Counted from the stretch's first letter, positions 10,366 through 21,069 are shown. The stretch: 64,000 nucleotides of DNA from Acinetobacter shaoyimingii (GCF_011578045.1 NZ_CP049801.1:2976001-3040000); one strand, 5' to 3'. Notes: generated from the sequence alone by a model not told the origin. Program-made: numbers and translations.

Positions 10366-11520
10366 TTAACGATTCTGCCAAATGCTAAGTGCACCAGTAC
10401 GTGTTGCTGCAAAAAGTTGATTATCAATTACACGTAAAGTACGGACTTCACCTGAACTTTTTGCACGCCCAACAATCGTTCCTGAGCTTGGATCAATCAG
10501 ATGTAGAACGCCTTCTAGATCGCCTACAACAAGATTTTGACCCAAAATCACAGGATTACTCAATTTACGGTTGAGTAACTGGTCATTTTCCCAAAGCTTT
10601 TGACCGGTTAACAAATCGTAAGAGACGATTTTACCACCATCTTCAGCAACAAAAACTTGGCGCGCTGAAATTTCAGGACGGTTGATGCTGCTTGCATCCA
10701 CACTCCAAATAACACGTTGAACAGAAAGATCGACAACAGTCACTTGCCCTTGATAACTTGTGGTCACCACAAATTTTCCAGACACAGCTGGTTCACCGTC
10801 AATATCAATCAATTTTTGAATATCAGAACGACCATCACTCACTGCAACACGCAGTTGCATACGTAAAACACCAGATAAACTATCGACCGCATAAATATAT
10901 GCGTTGGAAGACGCGAGTAAAACTGTGCGGGAATCAATGGATACAGGAGACGCTTGACCACGTAGGCTTAACGTTTCAGCAGGCAGTTTATATGTCCAAA
11001 CTTGTTGACCAGAAGCACTGTCAAAACCATAAGTAGTACCATCGTTTGCAACCACAATAACACGACCATTTTGCACCAATGCAGAACTAATCAATGCTCC
11101 TGACAATTGTGCTGTCCATTTGATTGCACCAGTAGACTGATCCAGCGCAAAGAGTTGGCCTTTCTTGTTACCCACAATTACGAGGCCTTCAGCTGCTTCT
11201 ACACCAGAACTTAAGCCTTGCTTACTCACCTGAGTTTGCCAAACTTTTTGATTCCCGCGATATGCTGCCACTTCCCCTTTCGGATCTAAAGTAAACAGTG
11301 AATCATTATCTGCATCTATTCTGAGGCGTAAAGGATCTTCAGCGCTGGTTGCAGACACTTTCTGCGAAAAAACTTGAGCTAAACTTGTTGTTTGTTCAAT
11401 TTTAGGAAGTGGATTTGGTTTAATCACTTCAGTTTTGCTGCTTTTATTAAAGATTGAACAGCCAGACATCGCTAATGTTAGCACTGCCAAGGCAAAAGAT
11501 ACTTTATACTTTCTATCCAT
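10366..11520 (-). CDS. bamB: Outer-membrane assembly lipoprotein BamB
   Basis: A lipoprotein of the BAM complex that scaffolds BamA during insertion of outer-membrane beta-barrels. An N-terminal signal ends in a lipobox (LAMSGC, Cys21). The remaining 360 residues form a PQQ/YrwL-type beta-propeller: recurrent blades such as LFALDQSTGAIKW, TYGFDSASGQQVW, IVSYDLLTGQKLW and LHLIDPSSGTIVG. The start codon overlaps the yfgM stop by one base (TAATG), indicating translational coupling. Confidence 0.96.
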   Translation of the reverse strand: MDRKYKVSFALAVLTLAMSGCSIFNKSSKTEVIKPNPLPKIEQTTSLAQVFSQKVSATSAEDPLRLRIDADNDSLFTLDPKGEVAAYRGNQKVWQTQVSKQGLSSGVEAAEGLVIVGNKKGQLFALDQSTGAIKWTAQLSGALISSALVQNGRVIVVANDGTTYGFDSASGQQVWTYKLPAETLSLRGQASPVSIDSRTVLLASSNAYIYAVDSLSGVLRMQLRVAVSDGRSDIQKLIDIDGEPAVSGKFVVTTSYQGQVTVVDLSVQRVIWSVDASSINRPEISARQVFVAEDGGKIVSYDLLTGQKLWENDQLLNRKLSNPVILGQNLVVGDLEGVLHLIDPSSGTIVGRAKSSGEVRTLRVIDNQLFAATRTGALSIWQNR

Positions 11521-12221
11521 TAAGACTCATCCATTTTTGTTGCTAAAATTGGTCTTTCAATTTCAGGATCATCAACTAATACGCCAACACTTTCGAGTTT
11601 AATTTGTAAGATTTGGCGCTCTTGCTTACTTTCAATTAAATTATTCCAAGCATTCAAATATGCTTTTTTTGCATTTTCTGTATCATTTTTAGCAACATAA
11701 ATGTCACCACGCATTTCTTCTACAGTTGTTTTAAATGCAGGTGAAGTAACCCCACTTAAGGTTTTAATTGCTTCATCAAATTTTTTCTGTGCAAGCTGAG
11801 CATCAGCAACACGAATTTTAACAATCTGCTGTAAGCCTTCATCTTTAATTTTGGTGTTTTCTACTTTTTTCAATTCACGTTCAGCTTTGGCATAATCTTG
11901 CTTATCAAAAGCCAATTTTGCCATCACAAACTGAGCATGCAGTGCTTGAATCGTATCTGGATTATCTTTCACCAATTTCTCAGCGGAAGATGCAACCACA
12001 GATTCAAGTTTTGGATCAGTTGAAGATGCACGCGCTTCTTCTAAAAAGACTTGCAACTTCGCTGTTGCAACTTGGCTTTCAGTGCTTTGCTTCTTCTGCC
12101 AGTAATTCCAACCAAAAAAGGCAATCAATGCAACAAGGACACCACTGACCATGGCAGAACCATATTTTTTGGAAAATGATTTCAAACTATCAAGTTGCTC
12201 TTCATCAGTCAGTGCACTCAT
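11520..12221 (-). CDS. YfgM family tetratricopeptide inner-membrane protein
   Basis: A 233-residue protein with a short cytoplasmic N terminus (LTDEEQLDSLKSFSKKYG), one TM helix (about residues 22-41, MVSGVLVALIAFFGWNYW) and a periplasmic helical domain of TPR type. YfgM in E. coli is an ancillary subunit that associates with the SecYEG-PpiD translocon; the gene between hisS and bamB is conserved. Here it overlaps bamB by one base and follows hisS by 31 bp. Confidence 0.92.
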   Translation of the reverse strand: MSALTDEEQLDSLKSFSKKYGSAMVSGVLVALIAFFGWNYWQKKQSTESQVATAKLQVFLEEARASSTDPKLESVVASSAEKLVKDNPDTIQALHAQFVMAKLAFDKQDYAKAERELKKVENTKIKDEGLQQIVKIRVADAQLAQKKFDEAIKTLSGVTSPAFKTTVEEMRGDIYVAKNDTENAKKAYLNAWNNLIESKQERQILQIKLESVGVLVDDPEIERPILATKMDES

Positions 12222-12252
12222 TTGACTACCTTTTTTAATTAGCGTTTATGGA

Positions 12253-13548
12253 TTATTTTAAAGAAAATTTTTCAATAAAAAACGGTACGATCTCATTAAC
12301 TGAAACTTGAGTTTGTTCCGCTGTTGCCAATGTTTTCACTGACAATTGCTGTGTTTCCCACTCACGCTCACCTAAAATAACCGCATACAAAGCACCAGAT
12401 TGATCCGCTTTCTTCATTTGTGATTTCATCGAACCTTGTGATCCGACTTTCAAACGAATTGAGCTATTCTCTGATTCAAGTTGATTACGAATTTGCTCTG
12501 CAAGCACCAATGCTTTACCTTGCATACTCGGATCAGCCAACAAGAATACTTCACAATCACGTACCACTGTATTGTCTTCAACTTGTTCCAATAACAGCAA
12601 TAAACGTTCCATACCCATGGCAAAACCCACGGCTGGAACAGATTGTTCTGGCTTACCTTTTAACTGACCAACTAAACCGTCATAGCGACCACCTGCACAT
12701 ACCGTTCCTTGAGAACCTAAATGCGTAGTCGTCCATTCAAATACAGTTTTATTGTAGTAATCCAGTCCACGTACCAACTTTTGGTTGATCACAAACTTAA
12801 CACCAGCATCTGTTAAATACTGTTGTAATGCTGCAAAGTGATCCATAGTATCTTGTTGCATAAAATCATGCAATTTCGGTGCATTTTCAAGAATTTGCTG
12901 AGTTCTCGCATCTTTAGAATCTAAGATACGAAGCGGGTTGGTACTTAAACGGCGCTGTGAATCTTCGTCCAACTCATCTTTATGTTGCGTTAAGAACTCA
13001 ACCAAAGCATTACGGTATTCAGCACGTTCATCAGATTCTCCCAAAGTATTCAACTCAAGTTGAACCTTGTCAGCAACACCCATGCGTTTCCACAAACGTG
13101 CCGTCATCAAAATCAATTCGGCATCCATATCTGGTGTCGCAACACCAAAGGTTTCTACACCAAACTGATGGAATTGACGATAACGTCCTTTTTGCGGTTT
13201 CTCATAGCGGAACATTGGCCCCACGTACCATACACGTGGTGTTGCACTACGAAGCATATTGTGTTCAAGCATGGCACGCACACAGCCTGCTGTCCCTTCA
13301 GGACGCAAAGTCAATGATTCAGGTGGATTACCTTTATCAAAGAAAGTGTACATTTCTTTTTCAACGATATCCGTTGCATCACCAATTGAACGTTTGAACA
13401 AATTTGTTTGTTCGACAATCGGCAGACGGATTTGTTGGTAGCCATAAGCATCCATTAATGATGCTAAATGTTGCTCTAGACGTCTCCACGCAGGTGTTTG
13501 CGTTGGAAGAATGTCATTAAAACCTTTGATTGCGACAATTGAACTCAT
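12253..13548 (-). CDS. hisS: Histidine--tRNA ligase
   Basis: A class II aminoacyl-tRNA synthetase charging tRNA-His. The 431 residues show motif 2 ([21 protein letters not shown], about residues 108-128, in two parts), the histidine-specific [14 protein letters not shown] loop near 258, and motif 3 with [11 protein letters not shown] near 310, followed by the C-terminal anticodon-binding domain. The ATG overlaps the end of ispG by four bases (ATGA), consistent with coupled translation. Confidence 0.98.
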   Translation of the reverse strand: MSSIVAIKGFNDILPTQTPAWRRLEQHLASLMDAYGYQQIRLPIVEQTNLFKRSIGDATDIVEKEMYTFFDKGNPPESLTLRPEGTAGCVRAMLEHNMLRSATPRVWYVGPMFRYEKPQKGRYRQFHQFGVETFGVATPDMDAELILMTARLWKRMGVADKVQLELNTLGESDERAEYRNALVEFLTQHKDELDEDSQRRLSTNPLRILDSKDARTQQILENAPKLHDFMQQDTMDHFAALQQYLTDAGVKFVINQKLVRGLDYYNKTVFEWTTTHLGSQGTVCAGGRYDGLVGQLKGKPEQSVPAVGFAMGMERLLLLLEQVEDNTVVRDCEVFLLADPSMQGKALVLAEQIRNQLESENSSIRLKVGSQGSMKSQMKKADQSGALYAVILGEREWETQQLSVKTLATAEQTQVSVNEIVPFFIEKFSLK

Positions 13549-14660
13549 GATGAACTACGAATGATCTCTTTAGATTTAGCTTCTTCAAGCTCTATTACAC
13601 GTTGACGAACCATAGATTCGATTTCATCAACCAACTGATTTGTATCAATTAAATGGCTTTTTTCACCATTTCGGTATACCAATGAACGTGGGCTTGCACC
13701 TACAACGCCAATGTCAGCCTCTTTGGCTTCACCTGGACCGTTCACCTTACAGCCAATGACCGATACATCCATTGGTGTACGAATATCTTCAAGACGCTCT
13801 TCCAATGCTTGCATGACTGAAATCACGTTAAATTCTTGACGCGAACAGCTTGGACAAGCAATGAAGTTAATCCCATTGGAACGAAGACCCAATGATTTTA
13901 AAATATCAAAACCGATCTTCACTTCATCTTCAGGCTGAGCAGCGAGCGAAATACGCATGGTATCGCCTATACCTTCCATCAACAAACCACCTAGGGCAAT
14001 TGCAGATTTCACTGTACCTGTACGATAAATACCCGCTTCAGTCACACCCAAGTGTAATGGGTTATCAATTTGTTTTGACAACAAACGATAAGCATCCATG
14101 GTTAAAAATACATTGGATGCTTTTACAGACACTTTAAATTCTTGAAAATCTAAGCGGTCTAAAATATCAATATGGCGCATAGCAGATTCAAGCAATGCCT
14201 CACCTGTTGGCTCACCATATTTTTTCTGAATATCTTTTTCGAGCGAGCCAGCATTTACACCAATACGCATCGAAATGTCATGATGTTTTGCTGCTGCAAC
14301 CACTTCACGGATTTTTGCCTCAGAACCAATATTACCTGGGTTAATCCGTAAACAGTCTGCCCCAAAATCTGCCACTGCTAATGCAATCTTGTAATCGAAA
14401 TGAATATCTGCCACCAGAGGAACAGATACACGCTTTCGAATTTCACCAAACGCCGCAGCAGCTTCCATCGTAGGGACGGAAACACGCATGATATCAACAC
14501 CTGCATCTGCACAGCGTTGAATTTGTGCCACAGTCGCATCTACGTCGCATGTTTCAGTATTGGTCATACTTTGAATGCTGATGGGTGCATCACCACCTAC
14601 ATAGACAGAACCGACACGAATTTTACGTGTCGGACGACGTTTAATCGGATTTACAATCAT
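13545..14660 (-). CDS. ispG: 4-hydroxy-3-methylbut-2-en-1-yl diphosphate synthase
   Basis: A 4Fe-4S enzyme of the MEP isoprenoid pathway converting MEcPP to HMBPP. The 371-residue two-domain form is normal for bacteria: an N-terminal TIM barrel ([20 protein letters not shown]) and a C-terminal cluster domain. Cluster ligands are seen as CPSC (FIACPSCSR) and the Cys in [11 protein letters not shown], with the following Glu also conserved. It lies between rodZ and hisS, as in many gammaproteobacteria. Confidence 0.98.
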   Translation of the reverse strand: MIVNPIKRRPTRKIRVGSVYVGGDAPISIQSMTNTETCDVDATVAQIQRCADAGVDIMRVSVPTMEAAAAFGEIRKRVSVPLVADIHFDYKIALAVADFGADCLRINPGNIGSEAKIREVVAAAKHHDISMRIGVNAGSLEKDIQKKYGEPTGEALLESAMRHIDILDRLDFQEFKVSVKASNVFLTMDAYRLLSKQIDNPLHLGVTEAGIYRTGTVKSAIALGGLLMEGIGDTMRISLAAQPEDEVKIGFDILKSLGLRSNGINFIACPSCSRQEFNVISVMQALEERLEDIRTPMDVSVIGCKVNGPGEAKEADIGVVGASPRSLVYRNGEKSHLIDTNQLVDEIESMVRQRVIELEEAKSKEIIRSSS

Positions 14661-14682
14661 TATACCGCTCGACTCAATCTAA

Positions 14683-15495
14683 TTAACGCGATAAACGGAA
14701 TTGAGCTTTTCCGTTCACCGTATATGGTGACAATGAAATTGACTCATTATTCAGACTTAATGTGACAGCTGTTGCATCATCCAAACGAATTTCAAATGGT
14801 GATTCACCATTTAAATTCAATGTTGAAGCTTGACGCCCCGTTGCCAACACTTTGCCAGTACTGTCAACAATATGTACAGATGTCGGATGACTGAAATTCA
14901 GCACCATCACATCACCTGATACTGGCGCATGCATATTTCCTGCTGTCGAATCATGACCATTATCCAAGGTTAAAACTTGAACTTCGTTATTTTGTGTATG
15001 CGCTTGATTATTACTGCCTTTAGAAGTCCACTTCTGAACCAACATCACTACAAGCCACAATGCAGTAATTACCGCCATGGCAATCAATATACGCTTGAGC
15101 CACTTACGATTACGGTCACTATTTGAACCTGGCAATTTTCCCATAAATTTAATTGGAGAATTGTTCAAGGCATGATTTGGCACTAAGCCCGTGTCATTTT
15201 CATAAATCTCATCAAAACGCTGAATGATCGCACTCGCATCGACTTTGAGATATTTCGCATAGGTACGATAATATCCTTTGATAAAAGTCGCTTGTGGCAA
15301 TGACTTATAGTCATCTTGCTCCAATGCCTCTAAAGTTTTTATCGGCATCTTTAAATCGGCTGCAACGTCTTTGAGTTCACGAGCTTGTTTAATACGGTTC
15401 TGACGCAAATATTCACCAGGGCGCTGAACATTTCCTAAAGCATTAGGTACTACGCTTGAACCAGTAGGTTGCTGTGAATTTGGATTTACTTCCAT
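14683..15495 (-). CDS. rodZ: RodZ-like helix-turn-helix membrane protein
   Basis: A cytoskeletal adaptor that links MreB to the cell wall machinery. The protein of 270 residues has an N-terminal Cro-like HTH domain (about residues 28-95: LRQNRIKQARELKDVAADLKMP and the YIKGYYRTYAKYL element), a single TM helix (about 146-163) and a periplasmic DUF4115 beta-domain ending in LSLNNESISLSPYTVNGKAQFRLSR (two parts). The start overlaps the end of pilW by 10 bases, and the order pilW-rodZ-ispG is conserved. Confidence 0.93.
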   Translation of the reverse strand: MEVNPNSQQPTGSSVVPNALGNVQRPGEYLRQNRIKQARELKDVAADLKMPIKTLEALEQDDYKSLPQATFIKGYYRTYAKYLKVDASAIIQRFDEIYENDTGLVPNHALNNSPIKFMGKLPGSNSDRNRKWLKRILIAMAVITALWLVVMLVQKWTSKGSNNQAHTQNNEVQVLTLDNGHDSTAGNMHAPVSGDVMVLNFSHPTSVHIVDSTGKVLATGRQASTLNLNGESPFEIRLDDATAVTLSLNNESISLSPYTVNGKAQFRLSR

Positions 15496-16292
15496 ACGGC
15501 CTCAGTAGTGTACTGTAATTTCAAATAACGTTGATATTCTAGACTATCTGGGAACAATGCACGAAGTTGATTGACTAAAACTTGCATTCCCAACTGATCT
15601 TGATTGGCACGAGCAACACGGATACCCACCCAAAGTGCTCTTGCACCTTGATTTTTCTGACCAACTATACGGACATATTGTTCATAGAGTTGACGTGCTA
15701 CAACGACGTTTTGTTGCTCATATAAAATCTCAGATAACTCTAACATTGAAATGGTAGAATCACGATTCACTTGCAACGCTTGTTTGAACGTTTTTTCAGC
15801 ATTCGCAACTTGCCCCAATTTTAAATAGGTCAGTCCCAAATTTTCCAGCGCGCGTGCGCGTTGTTCATATCCGAGGGTAGAACCAGCCACATTTAACTGT
15901 TGAACTGCTTCATTATATCGCTGCATTTGATACAAATACGTGCCGTAATTGTTTCTCGCCTGCGCATTTTTCGGATCTGATGCGATTGCACGGGTAAAAT
16001 AACCATCGGCTTTTTGCAAATTAGCATCGCTGCCTTCTTGTTGCAAAAGTACGCCCATCATCATATTGGCACTTGAATCTTTAGAGTCTGTTTCAAGCGC
16101 TTGATCAAGCACTCGTTTTGCCGCATCTAAGTTGCCAGTGCGTATATATTCAGCTGCCATTTGTGTACGGACTTTCACCGCTTTTTCAGGATCTTTTTTT
16201 ACAAATGCTGCTGAACTACCCGTTGTCTGACATCCTTGTACAACCAATGCAGACAAACACATCGCAGCGCATACGATTGTTTTTTTATACAT
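15486..16292 (-). CDS. pilW: Type IV pilus biogenesis/stability lipoprotein PilW (PilF)
   Basis: A TPR lipoprotein that assists outer-membrane secretin PilQ multimerisation for type IV pili. The ATG at 16292 gives a signal peptide with a lipobox (LVVQGC, Cys21); a TTG 12 bases upstream is less likely. About six TPR motifs follow (for example AEYIRTGNLDAAKRVLDQAL, ARNNYGTYLYQMQRYNEAV, NLGLTYLKLGQVANAEKTF). It sits between rlmN and rodZ as in Pseudomonas and relatives. Confidence 0.95.
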   Translation of the reverse strand: MYKKTIVCAAMCLSALVVQGCQTTGSSAAFVKKDPEKAVKVRTQMAAEYIRTGNLDAAKRVLDQALETDSKDSSANMMMGVLLQQEGSDANLQKADGYFTRAIASDPKNAQARNNYGTYLYQMQRYNEAVQQLNVAGSTLGYEQRARALENLGLTYLKLGQVANAEKTFKQALQVNRDSTISMLELSEILYEQQNVVVARQLYEQYVRIVGQKNQGARALWVGIRVARANQDQLGMQVLVNQLRALFPDSLEYQRYLKLQYTTEAVWK

Positions 16293-16327
16293 AGGTGTTC
16301 TCAATGCCTGCCCCCTTATTATGTAAT

Positions 16328-17566
16328 TTAGCCTTCTGAACGCATAATTACATTACGTTCTTCGACTTTTTTCTTCCATTGTTCTGCACGACGAGTACGA
16401 TCGGCAACTTGCCCCACAAGTTGACCACATGCCGCATCAATATCATCACCACGTGTCTGACGAATCGTACACACAAATCCTGCATCAGACAAAGTTTTTT
16501 GGAAAGAAATAATACGGTTACGACTCGAACGACCATAAGGTGCGTGCGGAAATGGATTAAATGGAATGAGATTAATTTTACTTGGTAAATTTTTAAGTAA
16601 CTTAATCATTTGCTGTGCATGTTCAGGATGATCATTTACACCATCTAACATGACATATTCAATTGTGACGTGCTTACGTGAACTTTCATTACCATCTTTG
16701 GCAATATAACGCTGACAAGCAGCAATCAGTTGTTCTAATGGATACTTTTTGTTGATGGGCACAAGTTCATTACGAAGCTCATCATTTGGCGCATGTAATG
16801 AAATTGCTAATGCCACATCAATGTCTTTCACCAACTGATCAATCTTCGGTACGACACCTGAGGTTGACAGCGTTACACGGCGTTTAGACATCCCATATGC
16901 AAAGTCATCTAGCATAATGCGCATTGAATTAAGTACTGCGTCATAGTTAAGTAGAGGCTCGCCCATACCCATCATCACCACATTGGTGACCGAGCGCTCA
17001 CGATCGGCAACAGGCACTTCTTCCATATAAGAGAAGTTCGCCATCCACAGCTGACCAATGATTTCTGCTTGAGTCAAATCTCGCTGGAAGCCTTGTTTAC
17101 CTGTTGAGCAAAATGAACAATCCAAAGCACAACCGACTTGCGATGAAATACATAAGGTTTTACGTGCACCCGTTTTATCATCGGCTGGAATCAATACAGT
17201 TTCAACCAATGAACCAGCACCTTCACCGACACGGAATACCCACTTACGTGTACCATCTTTTGAATAGTTACGATGTACGACTTCTGGCGCAGAAATCTCA
17301 CACATTTTTTCTAATTTTTCACGTAACTTACCTGAAATATTGGTCATTTCAGCAAAGTCAGTGACGAAGTATTGATGAATCCATTTCATCACCTGTCCTG
17401 CACGGAATTTCTTCTCCCCCATTTCTTCGAAGAATTTTTCCATTTGCGGACGTGACATGCCAAGTAAATTTACTTTCTGAACAGTTTCAGCCTTTACAGA
17501 TGTTGATGATGGCTGTTGTTCATCTAGATTTACGGATGAAGCGACAACTTCAGAATTCATGAGCAT
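16328..17566 (-). CDS. rlmN: Dual-specificity 23S rRNA/tRNA adenine-C2 methyltransferase RlmN
   Basis: A radical SAM enzyme that methylates C2 of A2503 in 23S rRNA and A37 in some tRNAs. The radical SAM cluster motif CALDCSFC lies near residue 150, followed by STGKQGF; the catalytic cysteine of the resolving pair is in [13 protein letters not shown] near the C terminus. The N terminus has about 30 poorly conserved residues, so either the ATG at 17566 or the one at 17560 is possible. It heads the rlmN-pilW-rodZ-ispG-hisS-yfgM-bamB run. Confidence 0.97.
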   Translation of the reverse strand: MLMNSEVVASSVNLDEQQPSSTSVKAETVQKVNLLGMSRPQMEKFFEEMGEKKFRAGQVMKWIHQYFVTDFAEMTNISGKLREKLEKMCEISAPEVVHRNYSKDGTRKWVFRVGEGAGSLVETVLIPADDKTGARKTLCISSQVGCALDCSFCSTGKQGFQRDLTQAEIIGQLWMANFSYMEEVPVADRERSVTNVVMMGMGEPLLNYDAVLNSMRIMLDDFAYGMSKRRVTLSTSGVVPKIDQLVKDIDVALAISLHAPNDELRNELVPINKKYPLEQLIAACQRYIAKDGNESSRKHVTIEYVMLDGVNDHPEHAQQMIKLLKNLPSKINLIPFNPFPHAPYGRSSRNRIISFQKTLSDAGFVCTIRQTRGDDIDAACGQLVGQVADRTRRAEQWKKKVEERNVIMRSEG

Positions 17567-17642
17567 TACCTAAACCATGTCGTGGGACGAAAGAACTGAC
17601 TTAAAACAAAACCGCTCAATAATCGAGCAATAAAAAATAACG

Positions 17643-17685
17643 AAAATAAAAAAACCAGATAAGTAGTATAACACTTATCTGGTTT
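17643..17685 (-). terminator. Intrinsic terminator after ndk
   Basis: A perfect 13-bp stem (AAACCAGATAAGT at 17652-17664 with ACTTATCTGGTTT at 17673-17685) and an 8-nt loop. On the minus strand it runs into a T-rich tail, placing it just after ndk. Confidence 0.93.
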
Positions 17686-17697
17686 GAATACTGCGAA

Positions 17698-18129
17698 TTA
17701 ACGAGTACGTGGAGCAATCTCAGTTTGAGCGAAGAAGTAGTTCACTTCACGATCAGCAGATGCTACAGAATCAGAACCGTGAGCAGCGTTTTCATCGATG
17801 CTTACAGCGAAATCTGCACGGATTGTACCAGGAGCAGCTTCTTTAGGGTTTGTCGCACCAAGAATTTCACGGTGAGCAAGAACTGCATTTTCGCCTTCAA
17901 GAACTGAAACAACAACTGGACCAGAAGTCATGAAAGCAACTAAATCACCAAAGAAACCACGTTCTTTATGTTCAGCATAGAAACCTTCAGCTTCAGCTTT
18001 AGAAAGGTGTTTCATTTTAGTCGCAACGATTTTAAGACCAGCTTTTTCGAAACGAGCAAAGATGTCACCAATGTGGTTTTTACCAACAGCATCTGGTTTA
18101 ACGATAGATAAAGTACGTTCAATAGCCAT
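17698..18129 (-). CDS. ndk: Nucleoside diphosphate kinase
   Basis: Balances nucleoside triphosphate pools by phosphate transfer from ATP via a phosphohistidine. The 143-residue length is standard. His117 in ENAAHGSDS is the phosphorylated residue, with the KPDAVG ATP-loop near the N terminus and the family's FxxMTSGPVV strand. GGAGCC-type sequence precedes the ATG at 18129. It is followed by its own terminator and so is transcribed apart from rlmN. Confidence 0.98.
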   Translation of the reverse strand: MAIERTLSIVKPDAVGKNHIGDIFARFEKAGLKIVATKMKHLSKAEAEGFYAEHKERGFFGDLVAFMTSGPVVVSVLEGENAVLAHREILGATNPKEAAPGTIRADFAVSIDENAAHGSDSVASADREVNYFFAQTEIAPRTR

Positions 18130-18238
18130 GATTGGCTCCTTAAGTCAAATTGACACGAAAAATTTTGGCGCATTATACCGAATAATGCACGACTTTCCGC
18201 TTTTGATATGTAAAAAAAATATTTTTTCGATAGAACAA

Positions 18239-18439
18239 TTACTTTGCTTCATCAATCCAAGCCATTTGAATGCCTTCCAATAGGCCTTCAGTTGACTTGT
18301 TTGGATCATCGCTAAAGTTTGGCAATGCACAAACCCAAGCATGTAAATCTGTAAAACGAATCCATTGTGGATCTACATCAGGATGCGCCTCTAAAAGATC
18401 AAGCGCGATATCTAGCGTATCAGTCCAACGTAAGCCCAT
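18239..18439 (-). CDS. iscX: Iron-sulfur cluster assembly protein IscX
   Basis: A small acidic protein that binds IscS and iron and modulates Fe-S assembly. The sequence GLRWTDTLDIALDLLEAHPD with WIRFTDLHAWV and the GILEGIQMAWIDE-like C terminus (here LLEGIQMAWIDEA) is a clear match. The second ATG (18439) is preferred: AGGA sits 6 bases before it but abuts the first ATG at 18445. It is separate from any isc operon; none is seen in the window. Confidence 0.92.
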   Translation of the reverse strand: MGLRWTDTLDIALDLLEAHPDVDPQWIRFTDLHAWVCALPNFSDDPNKSTEGLLEGIQMAWIDEAK

Positions 18440-18548
18440 AGCCATTCCTAATATTTACCGATTGATGATTATACTTTAACAAATTTCAGTTCATCTGCAT
18501 TATTTTCAACACCTTTGTCATTTTTTAATCTGAATCGCTTCAAAATCT

Positions 18549-19292
18549 TTAAATGCTCGGTGTCGCTTCCAAGTCTGATGGTGCATTACTCTCTGGACAC
18601 CACTCGGTCGACTTGTCTTGCATACTCAATGACAACCAACGAGAACTACCCGCAGAGCCTGTACTGATTTGATCAACAAAATAGATATCTTGTTTATTAT
18701 TTGCTTTCAACAAATAAACAGTGGTTTGATCGCCCAAATACTTCTGCTCACACATTTTATTGACAGAGATTTTTTGTTTTTTTAAAGATGGAATTGGATC
18801 TGGAAATTCTTGAAAATCGCCTGTTGGATTTAAGTCAATTGAGGTCACACCCCATTTTGCTTCTGCACCATAATAATTGATTTCCCAAGGCGCTTCATAC
18901 TTGCGCTCGCGTAAAATAGCGACACGATCACCTAGTACATGAACACGAACCAAACCTTCGCGTCGAGTGATGGTACTATTGGTATGCGTATTAAACTGTT
19001 CGGTATATCCAACAGTTTGCCATTGAATATGCTCATCATTGGCTAACTGATCCCAGCTATATTGCGTCTGCTTTTCATCTAACATCAGATTTTTAATGAG
19101 CTCGCCCATTTCATAGATTGGAGTCTCTTGCATTTCTTGTGGAACGGCATAATCCTGCTTAAAAACAACATCATTTTGTGAATCTGATTGCGCTTTTTTA
19201 TTTTCTATTTCATTGGTTTTTTCAATTTTGCTGGAATCTTGGCAAGCCGCCAAACCTAGTGCCAAAAGCATCATACTCAATCGTTTTTTCAC
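18549..19292 (-). CDS. Hypothetical lipoprotein
   Basis: A 247-residue protein with a lipoprotein signal: basic MKKR, a hydrophobic run, and lipobox LGLAAC (Cys17). The first 50 mature residues are rich in Lys, Asn, Gln and Asp, suggesting a flexible linker, followed by a beta-rich domain with repeated Trp residues. A single internal Cys pair (NKMCEQKYLG and TEWCPES) could form a disulfide in the periplasm. I do not recognise a family. The neighbours (PAP2, iscX) do not suggest a role. Confidence 0.75.
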   Translation of the reverse strand: MKKRLSMMLLALGLAACQDSSKIEKTNEIENKKAQSDSQNDVVFKQDYAVPQEMQETPIYEMGELIKNLMLDEKQTQYSWDQLANDEHIQWQTVGYTEQFNTHTNSTITRREGLVRVHVLGDRVAILRERKYEAPWEINYYGAEAKWGVTSIDLNPTGDFQEFPDPIPSLKKQKISVNKMCEQKYLGDQTTVYLLKANNKQDIYFVDQISTGSAGSSRWLSLSMQDKSTEWCPESNAPSDLEATPSI

Positions 19293-19391
19293 TTAAAATC
19301 CATTTAACCTATCTAATTATTAGAACAGAGAAATGTTAAATTAAAATTCAATGAGTGAATACCGAAGAGTGCGTTCTCAGCAGTTAATAAA

Positions 19392-19943
19392 CTATAAACT
19401 GATCGAAAAAAATGGTGCTAAATAAATAATGAAGAATCCAAGCAAACTCCCAATGATCGCACCGACAATAACATCACTTGGATAATGTAAACCCAGAACC
19501 ATTCGAGATATTGCGACGCATATACTAAAGGGCAACATCAACACCAGTAACAACGGCTGTATAAAACCTAAAACAATACTTGCCATGACTGCATGTAAAG
19601 TATGTCCTGATGGAAAACTAAAATGATCTAAAGGTCGCTCACCCAATTGAATCACTTGATGCACCTGATAAGGTCTTGGTCGTGTTGTACGATGCTTCAG
19701 TCCCTTATAAATACACGTACCTGTCAATCCACCGAATAAAATATAAAGAATCGACGGCGTATAGGACCAGCCTTGAATCATCCAGACCCAAATCAACATA
19801 ACGTACCAAAACCATCGATCGCCTAAGCGGCTTACAGCTTTAAAAAAGATCAAAATATGTTGATGATGTGACCATTGGTTTAAGTACAAACAACCTTTTA
19901 AATCCAGCGCGAGTATTTTTGTTTTTGTATTTTTAATGTTCAT
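19392..19943 (-). CDS. PAP2 family membrane phosphatase
   Basis: An integral membrane lipid-phosphate phosphatase of 183 residues. All three PAP2 signatures are present in order: KHRTTRPRP (K-x6-RP), PSGH in FSFPSGHTLHA, and SRMVLGLHYPSD (SR-x5-H-x3-D), which supplies the catalytic histidine. Five to six TM helices are expected. The substrate is probably undecaprenyl, phosphatidylglycerol-phosphate or phosphatidate; this cannot be told from sequence alone. The gene stands alone, 185 bp after the 20129-20968 gene. Confidence 0.93.
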   Translation of the reverse strand: MNIKNTKTKILALDLKGCLYLNQWSHHQHILIFFKAVSRLGDRWFWYVMLIWVWMIQGWSYTPSILYILFGGLTGTCIYKGLKHRTTRPRPYQVHQVIQLGERPLDHFSFPSGHTLHAVMASIVLGFIQPLLLVLMLPFSICVAISRMVLGLHYPSDVIVGAIIGSLLGFFIIYLAPFFSISL

Positions 19944-20016
19944 CTGCTTACTCCTTTTTCAAGTTCAGCATGTTGCAATTTTTATTGTTTTACCTCATGT
20001 GTTTTATCTAAAGCAT

Positions 20017-20055
20017 AAAAAAACACCTAGCCCAATGCTGAGTCTAGATGTTTTT
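20017..20055 (-). terminator. Intrinsic terminator after the 20129-20968 gene
   Basis: On the minus strand AAAACATCTAG pairs with CTAGGTGTTTT with one U-G wobble and a 13-nt loop, followed by more Ts. It lies 75 bp downstream of the stop codon at 20129. The plus-strand version has a mismatch, so it is directional. Confidence 0.75.
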
Positions 20056-20128
20056 AATGACGCTTTAATGATGTTTTGATGACACATTGATGAACTCAAT
20101 ACTTAACATCAATGTTTCTCATTCTGTT

Positions 20129-20968
20129 TTATTCGGTCGGATTCACTCGATTCAACAAACCATTTTCGACTTGATAAAGTTGTCCATTACCATAATCGAT
20201 CTGCTTTTTTTCACCATGTAAAACAGGTAATCCGACTAGTTTTTCTAACTGTGGAGAACGTTGGAACTGCTTCGTTTTTGGATTGTACATCCAGTAAATA
20301 TAGCGTTTATCTTCAATTTTTCTATCACGTGATAGATCTGACAAAATCACATCATAATAACCGTCAAAGTTAATATCCATATATCCAATACTGCCTGGAT
20401 AAGCGGAAAAACCTGTCAGTGTTTGTGCCACAGTATTGTTGGTTTTATTGATCACATCGACACGAGTAAGCAGTTGCTCTTGTACTGCAGTATCTGCTTT
20501 CACGCCATAAAATTTAAAGGTAAATAGCGGTTTATTTACGACTTTAAATGCAGGCTCAAATAAAATTGCACTGCCTGTTGGGTTTTGTGGCGTAACAAGT
20601 GTGCCTTGCAGAATACCTGTATTAACGTTGAGAACACCTGACAATTGTTTGGCTTCATAAGGGTCAGTAGCAGCCTCTAAACTCACTGAGTTTAGATTGA
20701 TTTGGTTGCCCTTTTGCGTTCCACGAAACTCAGTTGTCTTTAACTGCACCAAGTCATACATGGTCGCATGTGGTTTAGCTATACCTGCATAAAGGCTGAG
20801 GAAATAACGCCCTTCTGTTGATTTCATCATGCGTTGCATGGAAACACGGACGTTATTCAACGGTTTCAATGGGTTTGCAGATGTAGTTGCTGTCACTACA
20901 TTTTTTGCAAAGCTGAGCGTTGGAAGACTGAAGGCAGCAATAGAAAATAGAATTTTAATATTCATCAC
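20129..20968 (-). CDS. Hypothetical secreted protein
   Basis: A 279-residue protein with a signal peptide (MMNIKILFSIAAFSLPTLSFA, cleavage about residue 21). The middle has strand-rich sequence and, near residue 200, YMDINFDGYYDVILSD, a DxNxDGxxD calcium-loop-like element followed by YIYWMYNPKTKQFQRS. That pattern is seen in proteins of the XAC2610/FG-GAP type, which pair a DxNFDGYxD loop with a YxYxPxxxxF strand. Function unknown; periplasmic or cell-surface location is inferred from the signal. Confidence 0.72.
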   Translation of the reverse strand: MMNIKILFSIAAFSLPTLSFAKNVVTATTSANPLKPLNNVRVSMQRMMKSTEGRYFLSLYAGIAKPHATMYDLVQLKTTEFRGTQKGNQINLNSVSLEAATDPYEAKQLSGVLNVNTGILQGTLVTPQNPTGSAILFEPAFKVVNKPLFTFKFYGVKADTAVQEQLLTRVDVINKTNNTVAQTLTGFSAYPGSIGYMDINFDGYYDVILSDLSRDRKIEDKRYIYWMYNPKTKQFQRSPQLEKLVGLPVLHGEKKQIDYGNGQLYQVENGLLNRVNPTE

Positions 20969-21069
20969 TGATTACGCGTAAAAATTTATTGTGAATACTC
21001 TATCATAGCGTCAGTACAATATAGATGATTTCCTTTTAGAATTTTAGAAGCTACTAATTTATTGCAATA

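Noticed and set aside
12957..13397. 146-codon antisense open frame over hisS
   Set aside because: Opposite the conserved hisS coding sequence, with low-complexity composition and no ribosome-binding site; a shadow frame.
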